NCBI GenBank assembly: GCA_013397935.1
Contig: VZRN01000227.1
Location: 1,003,259-1,067,258 of the forward strand
Direction of reading: 5' to 3'
Length of the DNA stretch: 64,000 bases
Origin: Dasyornis broadbenti
Lineage: Eukaryota; Chordata; Aves; Passeriformes; Dasyornithidae
Part shown: piece after piece, positions 1-12,047 of the stretch
Layout of the letters: every line of letters begins with the position of its first letter
Numbering within the stretch: position 1 is the stretch's first letter
Notes under the pieces: model-generated
The model's input: only the letters and a program-made list of their open reading frames with translations
What the model was told of the DNA's origin: nothing
The model's database searches: none
Position numbers and translations under genes: made by a program

Positions 1-2502
1 GAAAGATTAGAAGTCTGATTTGGACATCTGAGTGGGATACACAAAGGTATGAATACTCCTTTTAAAAGACTAAACAGCTGAGAGTTCAGCTAACTGAATT
101 AGATAAAGGCAGCAGTGGATGCCAGAGTCCAGGAGAAAAATTCAGATGCAAAATGAAAAAAAATCCTCTTGCTTAATGATGGGTTTACTTTCTTCAATGT
201 AAGCTAAGCTTGTCCCAAAGTTTAAAGTATTACTCCTGGGACACTTACTAATGAATGGAACCATTCACTGCTTCCTGCTGCCATACAGACACCATGCTCC
301 CAGCCAGTGCAGGAAGGTCAAGGATAAGCTTTGTGTGACAGTGTGGGGATGATAACATACATGTGAGCTAAGAAATGCTCCCCAAAACCCAAGCCCCAAT
401 CTGCAATGACCCTGGTGGACCCAAATATCAGTATAATTTTTTCCTTTTTATTTATTAGCAGAAATCGCAAAGGTGTATCTCCATACCTTTTTTTTCCCCC
501 ATCTTTTGTCTATGTAATAATTGTTATGTTGTTTACATACTGTTTTAACTTAAAAGCAAAACTGTTAAAAAAACCTAATCTGGTTCAGTTTTAATAAGGT
601 GGAATTGGAACCCCCTAAAATAAATACATTTTCAAAGGCAATTCAGAAAGAGTCCTAATTTCAAACCACTCATCACCTTTAATTTACTATATTCTTCTGG
701 GATAGAGCCTACTTTCTCAAGTGCAATCTATGTATATTTTTTTGTTATCTCAGTTAAATGCAGCTTTCCTAGCAGTATTTTTTACTTTATGCAGTATGTA
801 ATGTGTCTTATCTTGATGAAAAAATAAATACTGCTTTTGAAAGAAGATACTCGGAGTGATTATTCATAGTTTGGATGAAGAAAAACCTGTTATTTACTGA
901 AAGGCATTTCCACAACCTGACACCATCCATAGTCACAAGGTCTCCTTTGAAGAATTTCAGCAGTCATTCCCAGGAGCATCAGGGAAGGACCAAAGTGCAA
1001 TTTTGGCATAATGGAGTTTGAACCCCCGAGCTGGCAGAGCTGAGAGCTTCCTTGTGGAGCAGCAGCAGTGTGACAGCAGCACAGCATTTCTTAGAGCTGG
1101 ATTAGGGCACTCCCCCCCACCCCATATTTGGTGCTGATCTCAGCCCCTGCAGGCTTGGCCTGGCTCCAGGAGAGATGTCCTCACTTGTCTTGCTATAGCT
1201 GCTCCTTACTGCCAGAGGAAGCTGCTGCAGAAGCTCTGCATCTCACCTGAGCAAGGGCAGAGCTGAGCACCCAATGTGTGCAGGGCAGCTGAAGGAACCT
1301 AAGGCCTCTCGAGGTGGGCAAATTTGAGCTGTGCTTCTGAGTTTTGGCATTTCCTCCAACTTTTCCAGAAGCAGATTTTGCTGTGTTGCAGCAAATAATA
1401 ACCTTCATAGCTTTGGTAAGTACTTTCAATTCAAGGTTCTTGCGTTAAGCTGAGGCTGCCTTAGGCTTTCACTGGATCTTGAACTGAATAAGAACATGAA
1501 ATTTTTGCCAAATTGATTATTCACTGGCCCCTGTCTGATAAGGGGAATACAGGCAGGACACAGTAGTCTGGGAACTCAGTTTTGTGATCTGTCCTCATGC
1601 ATGAGCACCTTTTTTCTGCACAGTAATGATCTGAAACAGCCATTCACATGAACCTATTTATCCCCTCTGGTTTGGTCGTTACTTAGAGAAAAAAATTGCT
1701 GTATATTTTTTCCTTTTTTTTTTTTTTTTTTAAAGGCAGTCAGAAGAGGCATTTTCTAAGAAAGGAATCAGTCCTCTTATGTACAGCACACAGTGCAGCA
1801 AACTTGATGGGTGGAGGAAATATTTTTTGCCTTTCAGAAGTGCACTGAACTCACCACGTCGACAGCTGCTCAGCAACTGCAAAATGTTCAAGGATGGCAG
1901 AAAGCTCCTCCCACCCAGCATTGCCACCCACCTCTGTAACTAATGACTAACTAACACCACTTTGTCCTTATGCTCACCGGACAAGGAGTGTGTGAGTGAA
2001 AGCTTAAATCTGAAGCTTGAAAAGCAGCTCTGTGTCTCTTCTCTGTAGAAGTACATGGTTCCCAAGGTCATTCAGAAACTCACCATTACTTTTTCTAAAA
2101 ATAGTGGATTTTTTAAACATTCATCTTCTTTTTGAAGAACACAGAATCTTTTAGTTAATTTTAAGATCTGTAACAGCTGTAGAAACCCCTTCCTGTAAAT
2201 TCAGTTGAGATTTCTCTTGCTCTTGTCCGGAGTGCGTTGCTCATATGCACTGCTGTAATGTAAATTCAGCAGATGTCCAATTTGTACTTATTCTCCCAGG
2301 AATTCCAGTGCAGCAGATAGTGAAAATTTAGAAATTAGTATTCCTGTCTCTCATTCTAGGAGCTTTACTTTGCTTATTGACAGTCTTGGTCAAATATGCA
2401 GAAATACATTACATTCATAGTTTATTTGGTCATTCATTGACAGGCCGTGAAAATCTGCTTGAAGTGTTCAAAGTGCAAATTCAATTTTCCAATTCTTTTC
2501 AA
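1..2502. other. AT-rich unique DNA, no gene seen
   Basis: I see no coding exon here. Open frames are all under 80 codons and have no recognisable domain. A run of 18 T lies at 1714-1731. A somewhat GC-richer patch around 1020-1340 (CAG-rich, with a run of nine C near 1110) has no identifiable repeat family. The remainder is ordinary AT-rich vertebrate intergenic or intronic sequence. Confidence 0.5.
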
Positions 2503-2590
2503 AGAATCATACAATGACTTGTGTTGGAAGGAACCTTAAAGATCATCTAGTTCCAAATCCTTGTCCTAGAAACTGAATTTCCAAACCAGC
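2503..2590 (-). mobile_element. CR1 LINE 3' tail fragment
   Basis: The plus strand reads an 'agaatcat' terminal motif, then 'ttggaaggaacctt' and 'gatcatctagttcca'. This is the reverse complement of the conserved 3' untranslated end of avian CR1. Only about 90 bases are recognisable, as expected for severe 5' truncation during target-primed reverse transcription. No coding part is left. The terminal octamer repeats are worn down to one degenerate copy, so the insertion is old. Confidence 0.7.
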
Positions 2591-3342
2591 AAATGTTCTG
2601 CCATGAATAATAGGAGGGAAATATTCTAGGTTCAGTCTATCTTCTAAAAGTGATTTGACTTAAGACGCTCTGAAATTCTTGTAGCAAAAAATTGTATTTC
2701 AAAGCTGAGTTTCTTTAACCTGTTTTTTGAAACTGAGTTTCAAAACCTCGTTTATGTATTGCTTATAGAAACTTGCTGTGGCAGAGACGTGCTTTAATAA
2801 AAATGGAAATGGTTACGTAATAACTGTTAGTGTATTTGATGCTCCAATTTCAAGCTGGCAAAGATTTCTGTTTCAGTTGAAAGAATTTCAGTTTCAGAGC
2901 TAGTACAAAGCAAACAGGGTAAAAAAGGACTGGGTACCTTCAAATATTTTGACATACAGGGTCAAATTCTTTGACATAAGATTAAAAACCTTAACTTATA
3001 CTCATTGCATTTCCTTAGAAAAATAGTAAGAGCAGATATCTTAACCTTTTTTTTTCTGTGTTTGAGTTTGGAGAGTATCATCTCAAGTAGGGGATGCACT
3101 GAAATGAGTTCTCTCAGTTCTGTCTGAAATCAATTTACCCTTTCTGAGATGAAGGTGGTCTGGAGAACCACCATTCATATCAATGCAATTCTGCCAGCTC
3201 TTTCTTTGTGCTTCCATTGTCATCACTTTTTGTCAAAGAATAAACAGATCCATTTGGTTTGGTAATATTGTATTTCCACTTGCTTGTTTTCTGGGAAGAA
3301 AGAGGATTTGCTCCCCAAAAATGGAAAATTGTTAAACACTGA
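2591..3342. other. AT-rich spacer, no gene seen
   Basis: The sequence has many short A/T runs and repeated 'gtttca' and 'agtttc' words around 2700-2900. No open frame of note, RNA gene or repeat family could be recognised. Confidence 0.45.
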
Positions 3343-3482
3343 AGAATCCCAGACTGGCTGAGGAGGGAAGGGACCTCTGGAGATGGTCATGTCCAGCCCC
3401 CTGTTCAGAACAGGGTCATCTATAGCACAGTGCTCAGTCCGGTCCAGTTGGGTTTTGAATTTCTTCAAGGATGGAGACTCAG
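3343..3482 (-). mobile_element. CR1 LINE 3' end fragment
   Basis: The plus strand carries 'agaatcccagactggctgag', then 'gaagggacctctggagatgg', 'cagccccctgttcagaacag' and 'gggttttgaatttcttcaag', ending 'ggatggagactcag'. In that order these are the antisense of the CR1 open reading frame 2 C-terminus and 3' UTR. In minus-strand sense the piece runs from the end of the coding part to the 3' terminus. It is truncated and has no usable frame. Confidence 0.75.
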
Positions 3483-4300
3483 CTCTTTTTAATAGACTTT
3501 ATGTAAAGACAGGAAGGGTGAGGCATCAGTTTTGACAAACTGTGGAGACAGAAAAGTCTGACAAACCCTTGGACCTCCACTGAGAGCTGTGGCTCCTGGA
3601 AGATTCTCCAGTCTACGATGCCCAGACCCTTCTCCCTGCCAAAGGTAGCCCCACATATGTCCAACACTATCACCAGGGTGGTAAATTCCAGGACCAGAGA
3701 GAGCCACATCTCAGATGGCATGGGGAGAAGGGCCAGACATCCAGGCTGGAGGATTTTTCCCCCAAGGTACAATAACAATTTTTTAGCTTACATGACTAAA
3801 GGCTTCTGCCTGCGCATGAGAAGGAGCAGAGGGACACGTGGCAGAGGAAGGAGGCCCAGTCACCTCACCAGAACAATGGAGACCCCAACACCCTCACTCC
3901 AGGCTCTCCTGGAGAGTCTCAGGGATGTAAGATATCCATCCCCACAAGCCAAGAGGAGAGGGTCCCCACAGAGGGAGGGGTGGTCACTGCCAGGGGTGCA
4001 AGGACCATCATGGGAGACCGGCCTCCATCCGGCTGCCACACTCAGGAGCCACTAACACAGTTCGGCAAGCCATCACAGGGATCTCTCTTATGTCGTGGGA
4101 AGTCTGGAGACTGCAGTATTTTGCAGCTTCCAGATAGATTCCCTCATTAAGGCAAAGGAAAGCAAATGGTACAGCTTTCCTGGAATACACAGGTTGGATG
4201 CAGTGCAGAGCAGAGCCCCCAGAGCATCTTCCTGAGCTTGCAGAGCACCTGATGTAAAAGGCCTTCATTAAACTGTTCTGATGCCCGACAGATGGCATTC
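3483..4300. other. GC-richer stretch, identity unknown
   Basis: This segment directly abuts the CR1 piece and is more GC-rich and purine-rich than its surroundings, especially 3800-4030. A plus-strand frame of 145 codons (3618-4055) is rich in Arg, Ser and Pro, and a 99-codon minus frame overlaps it. Neither resembles a domain I know. The high Arg content follows from the purine-rich bases (AGA and AGG codons), so I do not call a gene. It may be an unrecognised retroviral or satellite-like remnant. Confidence 0.25.
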
Positions 4301-7300
4301 ATTGCAACCTTTACCTCAAAATACCAACCCTTGGATTGTGTTGCTAATTTATTTCGAAAGGTCAGGCAAGGATTTGTGTGCCCTGAAGGAATTGATTGCG
4401 TTATAGGAAGCTGCACTTTCAGTATTCAAATAACCCCACATAGGCAAAATGCTGCAATTTTCTCAGTTAAACTGTATCTGAACACCAATTACACAACTTA
4501 TTATTAAATGAAGATAAGCCATGTAGGCTTGCATGAGGAAGACTAATTGTTTTTTTCAATTAAAATAAAGACACTTGGGTCCAAATTAAGACCCTGACAA
4601 GAAAAGGTAAGCAAATTAGTTTCACTGGGAAAAGCAGCTACCGCATACCTGAAATCTTCAGGACTGAACGAGTCAGCAATTTTAGTAATCAAAATAGAAG
4701 TATCCCTTGAAAAGTCCTTCTATGTAAAGCTAATTCAAGGAGCAAATGAAAACTAGTCCTTGCATTTTAATATCACAGTTGATTGCAATGAGCTGTGGCC
4801 AGCATCAAGAGCTTTTTCTTTTATCTGAATATATAATTTCTTCTGTCTGACAAGCATTTTAAGAATTAGTGAAACTTTCATCACATACCAAACTGCTGTT
4901 CTTTACCCCTCACAAAAGTGCTTATCGAAAAACAGAGACCAAAGGGTACTCCTTGAATAGACCAGAGCTCCCATGAACACACCAATCTATACATTAGAAT
5001 AACCACAGTATGTTTAGAACGATTTGTATGTATGTGCTGAGGGAGTTTTCTTGGGGCTGACGTGCTTGAAGGCAGCAGTTTGCTTTTAGTTTCCAAAACA
5101 CCATGTTGAATATTCATGTAGGACCTTACTGAATAATCAACAGTGGCTACAATTTGGCAAGGCAATAACCCACCTATTAGCTGGAAGTGACGACCCACCT
5201 ATAAACCATGTTTGTGAGGCATCTGCTAAGTGACCTGTTCCTCCCACTGACACCTCCTGCCTTTTCCACTGCATCCTGACACTAAACCAGGTTAACTTTA
5301 CACAATGTCTGATCCCCTGTGACAGTGACTTGCAGGGACATACAAGACAATACGCAACAACTGGTTCGACCAAAGAATGACCCTGACATTTTTTGAGCTT
5401 ATCAAAGTGAAGGCTGACACACAGTATTGATATTTACTCTTTATAAAACGTGTAAGACATAGGACTAGACGCAGCATAAAACAGGTAAAAAGTTGCCTGT
5501 AGATAAATGCTGGAAATTTTAAAAGACCATGCTAAAAGCCTTTAACTCAGAGGCTACATGCTCCAGAAAAAAGAAATTATCTGGATGGTCCTTGAAAACT
5601 GCAAAGGATGTTCCAAACTTTCCTGCATGTAGAGCACCTGATCAGGTACTGAATAACTGAGAAACTTGCTGTACAACAGTGTAGGATAAATTATGCGTAA
5701 GTTGTAGTGGGTTTTCTAGTCTCAAGAAGTTTTCAGAGTAATTTCTTTAACTGCATTTTGTTCCATGCAGCTGCTCCTCCTCAATTTAATAAAAATATGC
5801 GACAATGCTCTGATCAAATGCATCTTGGGAACATATTTGTGAATAAATATAGCCATGTATGTATATATAAAAATAAAATATATATGAAATAGATTTCATA
5901 TACAAGTAAATATATATATATTTTTTCATATACAAACAAACTATTCCATAACTCTACATTAAAAAATAAGGGGAAAAGTTTAAATCCTCCTCCTCCAAGA
6001 TCAAATTCATCAGCAGGCAAAGAGAAATATTGTTACACTACAGGTAAAATTCCTTTCTTTGAAAATCATTGAAGGCTTTTAATACAAGTACTTTACAAGA
6101 CAGTCTCATTTTTCTCCCAGTCTTCTCTTCCAGGTTTCCGTTGTTCACACAAGAAATTCTGAGAGTCTGCTCAGTGCTAGCACAGTTACTGAAGGTTGTT
6201 AGTTGTAGTTCGTTGAAACTCTTCAGCTGAATTTCGTTTTGTGAATTTTGCAGTTTGGCTTTTCTGCGCAACACTTGAAAGATTGCCAACAGCTATGCTT
6301 TGTCTTTTGGGTGTTTAAAACTACAAGACATCAAAGAAATGTGCCTTTGATAGAGAAATTCAGTGCACGAGAAAAGAGGAAATGCTACATATACCTCTGC
6401 CAAGGTCTTTGAATGAGACATTGCTGTTGACCTCGCCTATCTGTTAGAAAAACCCTGAGGTCTTACTGTCTCACGATAAAGCAAAGCCTAAAGATCTTAG
6501 GGAAATGGTGAACTTCATGAAAGCATGAACATCCTCCTTACTTCATTTCGCTTGCAAGCAGCAACACCTTGAGCTGTAGCTCCTAGAAAACCCTCTAGCG
6601 TTATCATTTTCGTCTAGGGCCACAACCTAGGGAGAGAGGAAAACCTTAAAGAAGTTATCCAATATGTACTACAGCAGTCTTGACAGAATGGGAGAAGACA
6701 CATAGAGGATGGATGATGACTATGAGCCTTCTTTCCTCTAAAAGCAGCAAGAAGGTTAGTCTGCCCTCAAGAGTGTTTGCTTCAATTCAGTATCACGATT
6801 GTACATTGCTTATCAGTTGTTAGCACTGGATAATTAACTGAGTCTTTGGCCTGGAAACCTAGCAATGTTAAGATGTCTGGTAAGACATCTCTGGCCCAGC
6901 CTTTCACCCTCTGACAGTCACAGCAGAGAATCAGGTCCATGTAGGGCAGCTTTCCTGACCATAGAACAAATATCTAAACCAGGTCAGGGAAGAACAGAGA
7001 GGAACAAGCACTCTCTTGTCAAGATCACCCAAAAGCTCACTTCAATACAACTTCTACAGCTTCAGCTCCTAATGCACACAGCTAAGTAGCAGGCGATACC
7101 ACAAGAAGTAGGGACTGGTGCGGCATGGGAAGAGCAGCTCATACAAGGTGATAGAGAGGAGTTACTTTAAGTCTTTTTGGTGAAGGTTGAGGGCTGGTCC
7201 CAGTAGACATGTTTGTAGATGGAAAGCTGAGTAATTGGACTGAGTTGTCACTAGTAACTAAACACACCTCTCCCTGGGTGTGCTTTGAGTAAAGGTCATC

Positions 7301-10300
7301 TAGATTAACTGTTCCTACTTGATTGTGCAGTGACTCCCCACCTCTTCCTTCTAAAACATTAGGTTTACATGCTACTGCTACACAGGTCTCAACTGGAATA
7401 TGATGTTAAATGCAGTTATATTTGTTCAATATGGTCTTGAGGTAGGATTTATAAGACCAGAATGCAGCTATGCAGATATGTTGGCATGTTCTCCAGACAG
7501 TAAGGTAAATTCAAACACAAACACACTATTGCATTGCAAATAAATAATTTTCCTTGTTGAAGAAAATGACTAATACAATGCTGCTTATTCACACTGCCTA
7601 TTCCAAGGCAGTGTTTGCCAATTAAACTGGCCATGATGATTACATCATCCATTATTTCATACTAAAATCTGTTGAAACTAAAAATAAATGATAGATCACT
7701 GCAAGGTCCTCTCCCCTATCTGTTGGCAAACAATACTCTCTGTTCTTTCCAGTTATGACTGAATGGCAGGATGCAATGTAACAAAAAAGTCATAAAAACT
7801 GTAGAAAACAGAAACTTCCTGTCTGTTAATTCCGAACTGTCTCTTAATTCTGAACAGTTAGGACAGGTTGAAGCAATGGGCAATTATAAAGTACATTTCG
7901 ACTAATAACAGGAAGACTGAGTTCCCCTAAAAGAATTATTGTAAGAGAATGTACAAATGGCTGGGAAACCTACCATGCCCAAACATTGTTTGGAATTCAG
8001 CTGAAATGGATGGAGTGAGGCAGAGGAAACTATAGAAATTCCTCTTTCCTTCAGGAAGGATGGCAGATGGATTTATCATGCTTGTGGAGTACTAATTCTA
8101 TTCAGGTGTACAATGTCGTATATCATGTCATTCGCGGTGTGGGTCATTACAGTTGTTCCGAGGTAGTTCTACAGCAAATTCCCAACCCCTAAGCTCCCAA
8201 GTTTAGTTTGGATACATGCTTACAGCTCACAGCTTGGTATTTCTAACTATTATTTCTATTCCAACACAACTAGTTTGCTCTGTGTTTTTCAGGTCCCTCC
8301 ATATCAGGTAGTGTTCAGAAGCAAGACTTCATTTCAACACCATGGCCATGTTAGGTTTGTTTTTCCCCAGTGGAATCACAAATTAACTGAGTCTAGTCCA
8401 CAAAGAAACAGTTATTCTTTCTGTCATAGTCTTGCTGATTATTTTACATTAGATCTTGACTCCAAGAAAGCTATTTTGGTGGAATGACAGGGCAGACCTC
8501 TCTGTGGAATTCAGAACAGGCATGCTTCACTTGAGCCAAAGTTTTCAGCTTGTACTATTTATTTACATGCATCAAAGTGACCTCACCACAAACTAGAAAA
8601 ACATTCTAAGCGCCCACATTCAAAAATGAACACAAATCAGGGTTTCAGTTTCCCCAGATTTCCTGATGTGTGATATTAGTTGGAAAAACAGTGAAACTTA
8701 GAATACATTGATACCTTCCTCACCAATATTCTGTAGTGGCTTTCCTGAGTGGTTGAAGATAAAATCCCACCTAAAACCATTTTTCTGAGAAAAACAGCCA
8801 ATTTTTCAACTAGTTAATTTCCAACCTGTGCACAGCTGGTGACTTGCAAGCCCTGATTGCACCTACTGTCCCTGCAGCATCGTTGCTCAGTCAAACCTCA
8901 TTGGCACCAGCCACTGCTCACTCCTGAGCATTGGGTGCCAATAAAAACTGCTGCAAGAGGCTGAACTCCGGAGAACTCAAGGAAACTGTTGATATTGCAG
9001 ATGTAATGACAGAAAGCTAGCACTCATAGGATTATTATTTTAAGGGACATAGATATGCTGTTCTGATTTCAGAAAAATAAAAATATTTATCTAGTAGCTG
9101 TGTAGTGTAGCCGATGATAAACTCCCAGTCACATTAAAGACAAACCAGATTTTGAAAATCACCTTTGAAATTTAGAATTTTTGTAGACCTCTAATATGTT
9201 CATGTACTCGGTGTTGGGCCCACTACAGTATGTGATGCATTAGTGAAAATTCCAAAGAAATAGTTCAGCAGGCTAACGCAGGCAGGATAAGCAATATGAA
9301 TTTGAGAAGAGATATTAGCGTGAGAAACCATGGCGCAGTAAGCCTGTTGGGAACTGTGCAATGACCAAAAGCTCTGATGATTAACTCCCTGTGACATTCA
9401 GCTATCACAGAGGGTAGAACTGATCTTATTAGTTGAGGAATTGGTCAAGGAGCATGTTATAAATTGTGCTTTTGCTCCCTCAAAAATCCTCTCTGTGTTT
9501 CTTACTGTGCTAAAGAAACCCTAGATTGCAGAGAAACAAATGATAGAAGCCTTGCAGGAATTAAAGTGCAAGAGAGTTACTGTGGCATCTTATTTCTAGT
9601 GCTGTATTTCTTAGCAGCACTGGCAGCATGATAGAGAAGATAGCATTTAATTTAGTGCTGCTTTCATACTGTAGAGAAAGTCTGGATTAATTTTGTTTTG
9701 ATCTAGTAAACAGAGACAGATTCTAAACACTAAAACCAGTTTGTGCTACAGTTTATTTCTCAAAACATTTATTTTAATTATAGACAGTAAATAACATAAG
9801 TGAGCTTAAAAATAATTACCTGTGCAATTTTTGAGTCAGAAAACAACATTATCCAGAAGACCACTTTCAAGAACTGGTCCACAATGAGATAGAAAGAGCA
9901 ATACACTGTTTATATACGGAATATATAAAGCATCAGTTTTCTGCACGTAAAAAGATTTTGGGTTTAAGGTACACATTTAAAGATAAAGAGAAGTGCCAGA
10001 GGGGTAGAAGAGTCCTAAAGCTGGATGCTGAGAAGAAAATTCATCATAAGCTGGAAAACAGGTTAATTTGTGTGTTGTTAATTCTGGTTTGGTTTCATGG
10101 ATCTGAGCATGTCCAGAGGCTACAGCTTCAATCTCTGAATCTCAAAGAGACTTGTTCACAAGTGAATTTCAGCAAAACTTGTGTGTGCATGCTAAAGTTA
10201 ACTTCTTGAAGGTAATGAGGTTTTGTAATGTTGTCACTTGAACTTAGGATGGTTTGTATTTCATCCAAAAAGCTAAGTTCCAGTACCTTGGATATCAGTC

Positions 10301-10413
10301 TAGTGGACTTTAGCTTCTTCTGCTTCACCTCCACTGTTGCTAACACTTATATAGTTATGAAGTGACTACACCATGGAAGTATCTGGAATAAAATTAACTG
10401 AAAAGAAAAAAAA
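4301..10413. other. Long AT-rich single-copy-like stretch
   Basis: About 6.1 kb without a recognised gene or repeat. It contains an AT microsatellite with a perfect inverted repeat near 5881-5902 (separate entry). All open frames are below 110 codons, none pairs with a convincing splice site, and none matches a known domain. 4300-4600 has a smooth, TAAT-rich texture that could reflect a conserved element, but this cannot be shown without an alignment. Confidence 0.4.
5860..5932. repeat. AT-rich microsatellite with inverted repeat
   Basis: The stretch is a mixture of TA, ATA and AAAT words including a (TA)n run near 5911-5920. 5881-5890 (tatatgaaat) and 5893-5902 (atttcatata) form a perfect ten-base inverted repeat separated by two bases. 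It is a simple repeat and could extrude as a cruciform. No function is implied. Confidence 0.7.
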
Positions 10414-10488
10414 NNNNNNNNNNNNNNNNNNNNNNNNNNNNNNNNNNNNNNNNNNNNNNNNNNNNNNNNNNNNNNNNNNNNNNNNNNN
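10414..10488. other. Assembly gap (75 N)
   Basis: There are 75 undetermined bases. The left flank ends in an A-rich run and the right flank begins with AACA and AAAC repeats to about 10535. The missing piece is therefore probably a poly(A) or simple-repeat tract that could not be assembled. Open frames drawn across it are meaningless. Confidence 0.95.
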
Positions 10489-10535
10489 AACAAACAAACA
10501 AAAAACAAAGAAAACCAAAAACAAAGAAAACAAAA
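10489..10535. repeat. A-rich (CAAA)n simple repeat
   Basis: The right border of the gap reads aacaaacaaacaaaaaac and continues as A-rich words with scattered C and G. It is a degenerate simple repeat, possibly the tail of a retroposed sequence lost in the gap. Nothing else identifies it. Confidence 0.7.
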
Positions 10536-10667
10536 AATCAACCCAGAATCATCTCTTTGATTTGTTAGGAAAGGCTGGCTATGGGAGGGCAGTATCACCT
10601 TTTTCCCTGATAGCACAGTGCAGAGCTTATTCAACTTTGTGTTTTTGCAATTGCAAGTAAATTCTGA

Positions 10668-10688
10668 GGAAGGAAGGAAGGAAGGAAA
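10668..10688. repeat. (GGAA)n microsatellite
   Basis: About five units of GGAA. The tract is short and, by length, probably not highly polymorphic. Confidence 0.75.
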
Positions 10689-11771
10689 AGTTGCTTAGAA
10701 GGAGAGGGAAACACATATTAAAGAAATTAAAAATCCAGTGCCTAAGGAGAGAGCTGCAACTGCAGGAAATGATGCCATTGCATAGAATTGCAATGGCACA
10801 CAGCGAGACAATTCTGAAAAACTGTAAAAATCCTTCAAGTTGGAAAAAAAAGTGTTCTGAAAATGATCAATCTTGCTTTAATGCCCTTTTGATTACGGCT
10901 TTGTGATCCAAGCAGCACCACCTGCCATGAGGAACAACAGCCAGACTGGAAATTAGTGTTATTAATAAAATGTGATATTTTTTCTTGTTTGAATGTTCAT
11001 AGCAGAACATGTAGGCATTTAAATATGTAATTAAATGTTACCTGCCACCCCTGCTGGCTGCACTGTAAATATTGCCAGTTTCTCAACAATTTTTTTTTTT
11101 GAGTAATGCTGTGCTGCAGTCAGCAAATGATTCTTAAAACTCTGAAGTCAGAACAAATATGCTGTAAGTTTTACACAGTCTTTAAAAGAGGTAGAAACTT
11201 TAACCACCTTATTAGTTGCCAAAAGCATACATTACCACTTTGGATTTTGAGGCAAGATTCAACAGCTTGCCAGAGAAGAAATACTATATGAACAGTGCAC
11301 ACCAGAGCCTTCCATAGAACCTACAGAATTTTACTACACCAGGAGGGTTGTGGTTTATTGCCAATAAAAGTATGATTTCATTAAAGAACTTTATCATATG
11401 CAACACTGCGTAAACTATCTCTTTTTTTCATTGCAAAAATTCCCTCTGAGATCAATTGGGCAACTGTCCAATTCCCAGACTAGGAATTCTATGTAATAAA
11501 CAGAATATGAAACAGTAGAAAATAGTTGTATTTCAAAAAAAGTATGATTTCTAGCTCGTGTCTGGCATTGCCTTCTGAAGGATGCTCTTTCCCCACTGAA
11601 GTCCAGAGTTTTGGTTCCATAACACAAAAGTGCTTCTGAGTGCTCTCAGGATTATGTCAGGGCTCTTCTATGCTAGAACATTGCTTAGGATTGCAAAAGA
11701 AGTTCTATATCAAGCAGAATGAAATTTTTCTGAGTAGCAGCTCCCAAGTAACAGGAAATAGCTAAGAAAGA
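10689..11771. other. AT-rich spacer, no gene seen
   Basis: Frames of 60-71 codons occur but are low-complexity or unrecognisable. A run of about 11 T lies near 11090. No repeat family was recognised. Confidence 0.45.
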
Positions 11772-12047
11772 AGTAAGGACTCAAGGAAACAACTTGAAGC
11801 TGAGTTGGGGAAAGTTTATGTTGGATATCAGAAAAAGTTTCTTCACCCAGAGGGGTGGCTGGGCACTGCAACAGGCTCCCCAGGGCAGTGGTCACAACAT
11901 GAAGCCTGGCAGAGTTCAAGAAGTGTTTGGACAACGCTCTCAGGCACATGATATGGTTCTTGGGGATGGTCCTGTGCAGGAGTGGGACTCGATGATCCTC
12001 GTGGGTCCCTTCCAACTCAGGATATTCTGTGATTCCATGATTCTTTG
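11772..12047 (+). mobile_element. CR1 LINE 3' end, sense
   Basis: The segment encodes a recognisable CR1 ORF2 C-terminus: a 'MLDIRKSFFTQRGG' stretch followed by Trp/Gln-rich residues, in a frame at 11794-12048. The 3' UTR follows, with 'ggactcgatgatcctcgtgg', 'gtcccttccaactcagg' and the terminal repeats 'attctgtgattccatgattc'. The 5' side is truncated, so only the last part of the LINE is present. Terminal octamers are intact enough to define the 3' end near 12047. The open frame runs into the 3' UTR and is not a host gene. Confidence 0.9.

Noticed and set aside
3618..4055. 145-codon Arg-rich frame
   Set aside because: Composition is explained by purine-rich DNA; there is no known domain and no splice or promoter support.
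10347..10660. 95-codon frames across the first gap
   Set aside because: A quarter of the residues are undetermined and the rest is low-complexity Lys/Asn/Thr or Phe/Leu coded by the A-rich tract.
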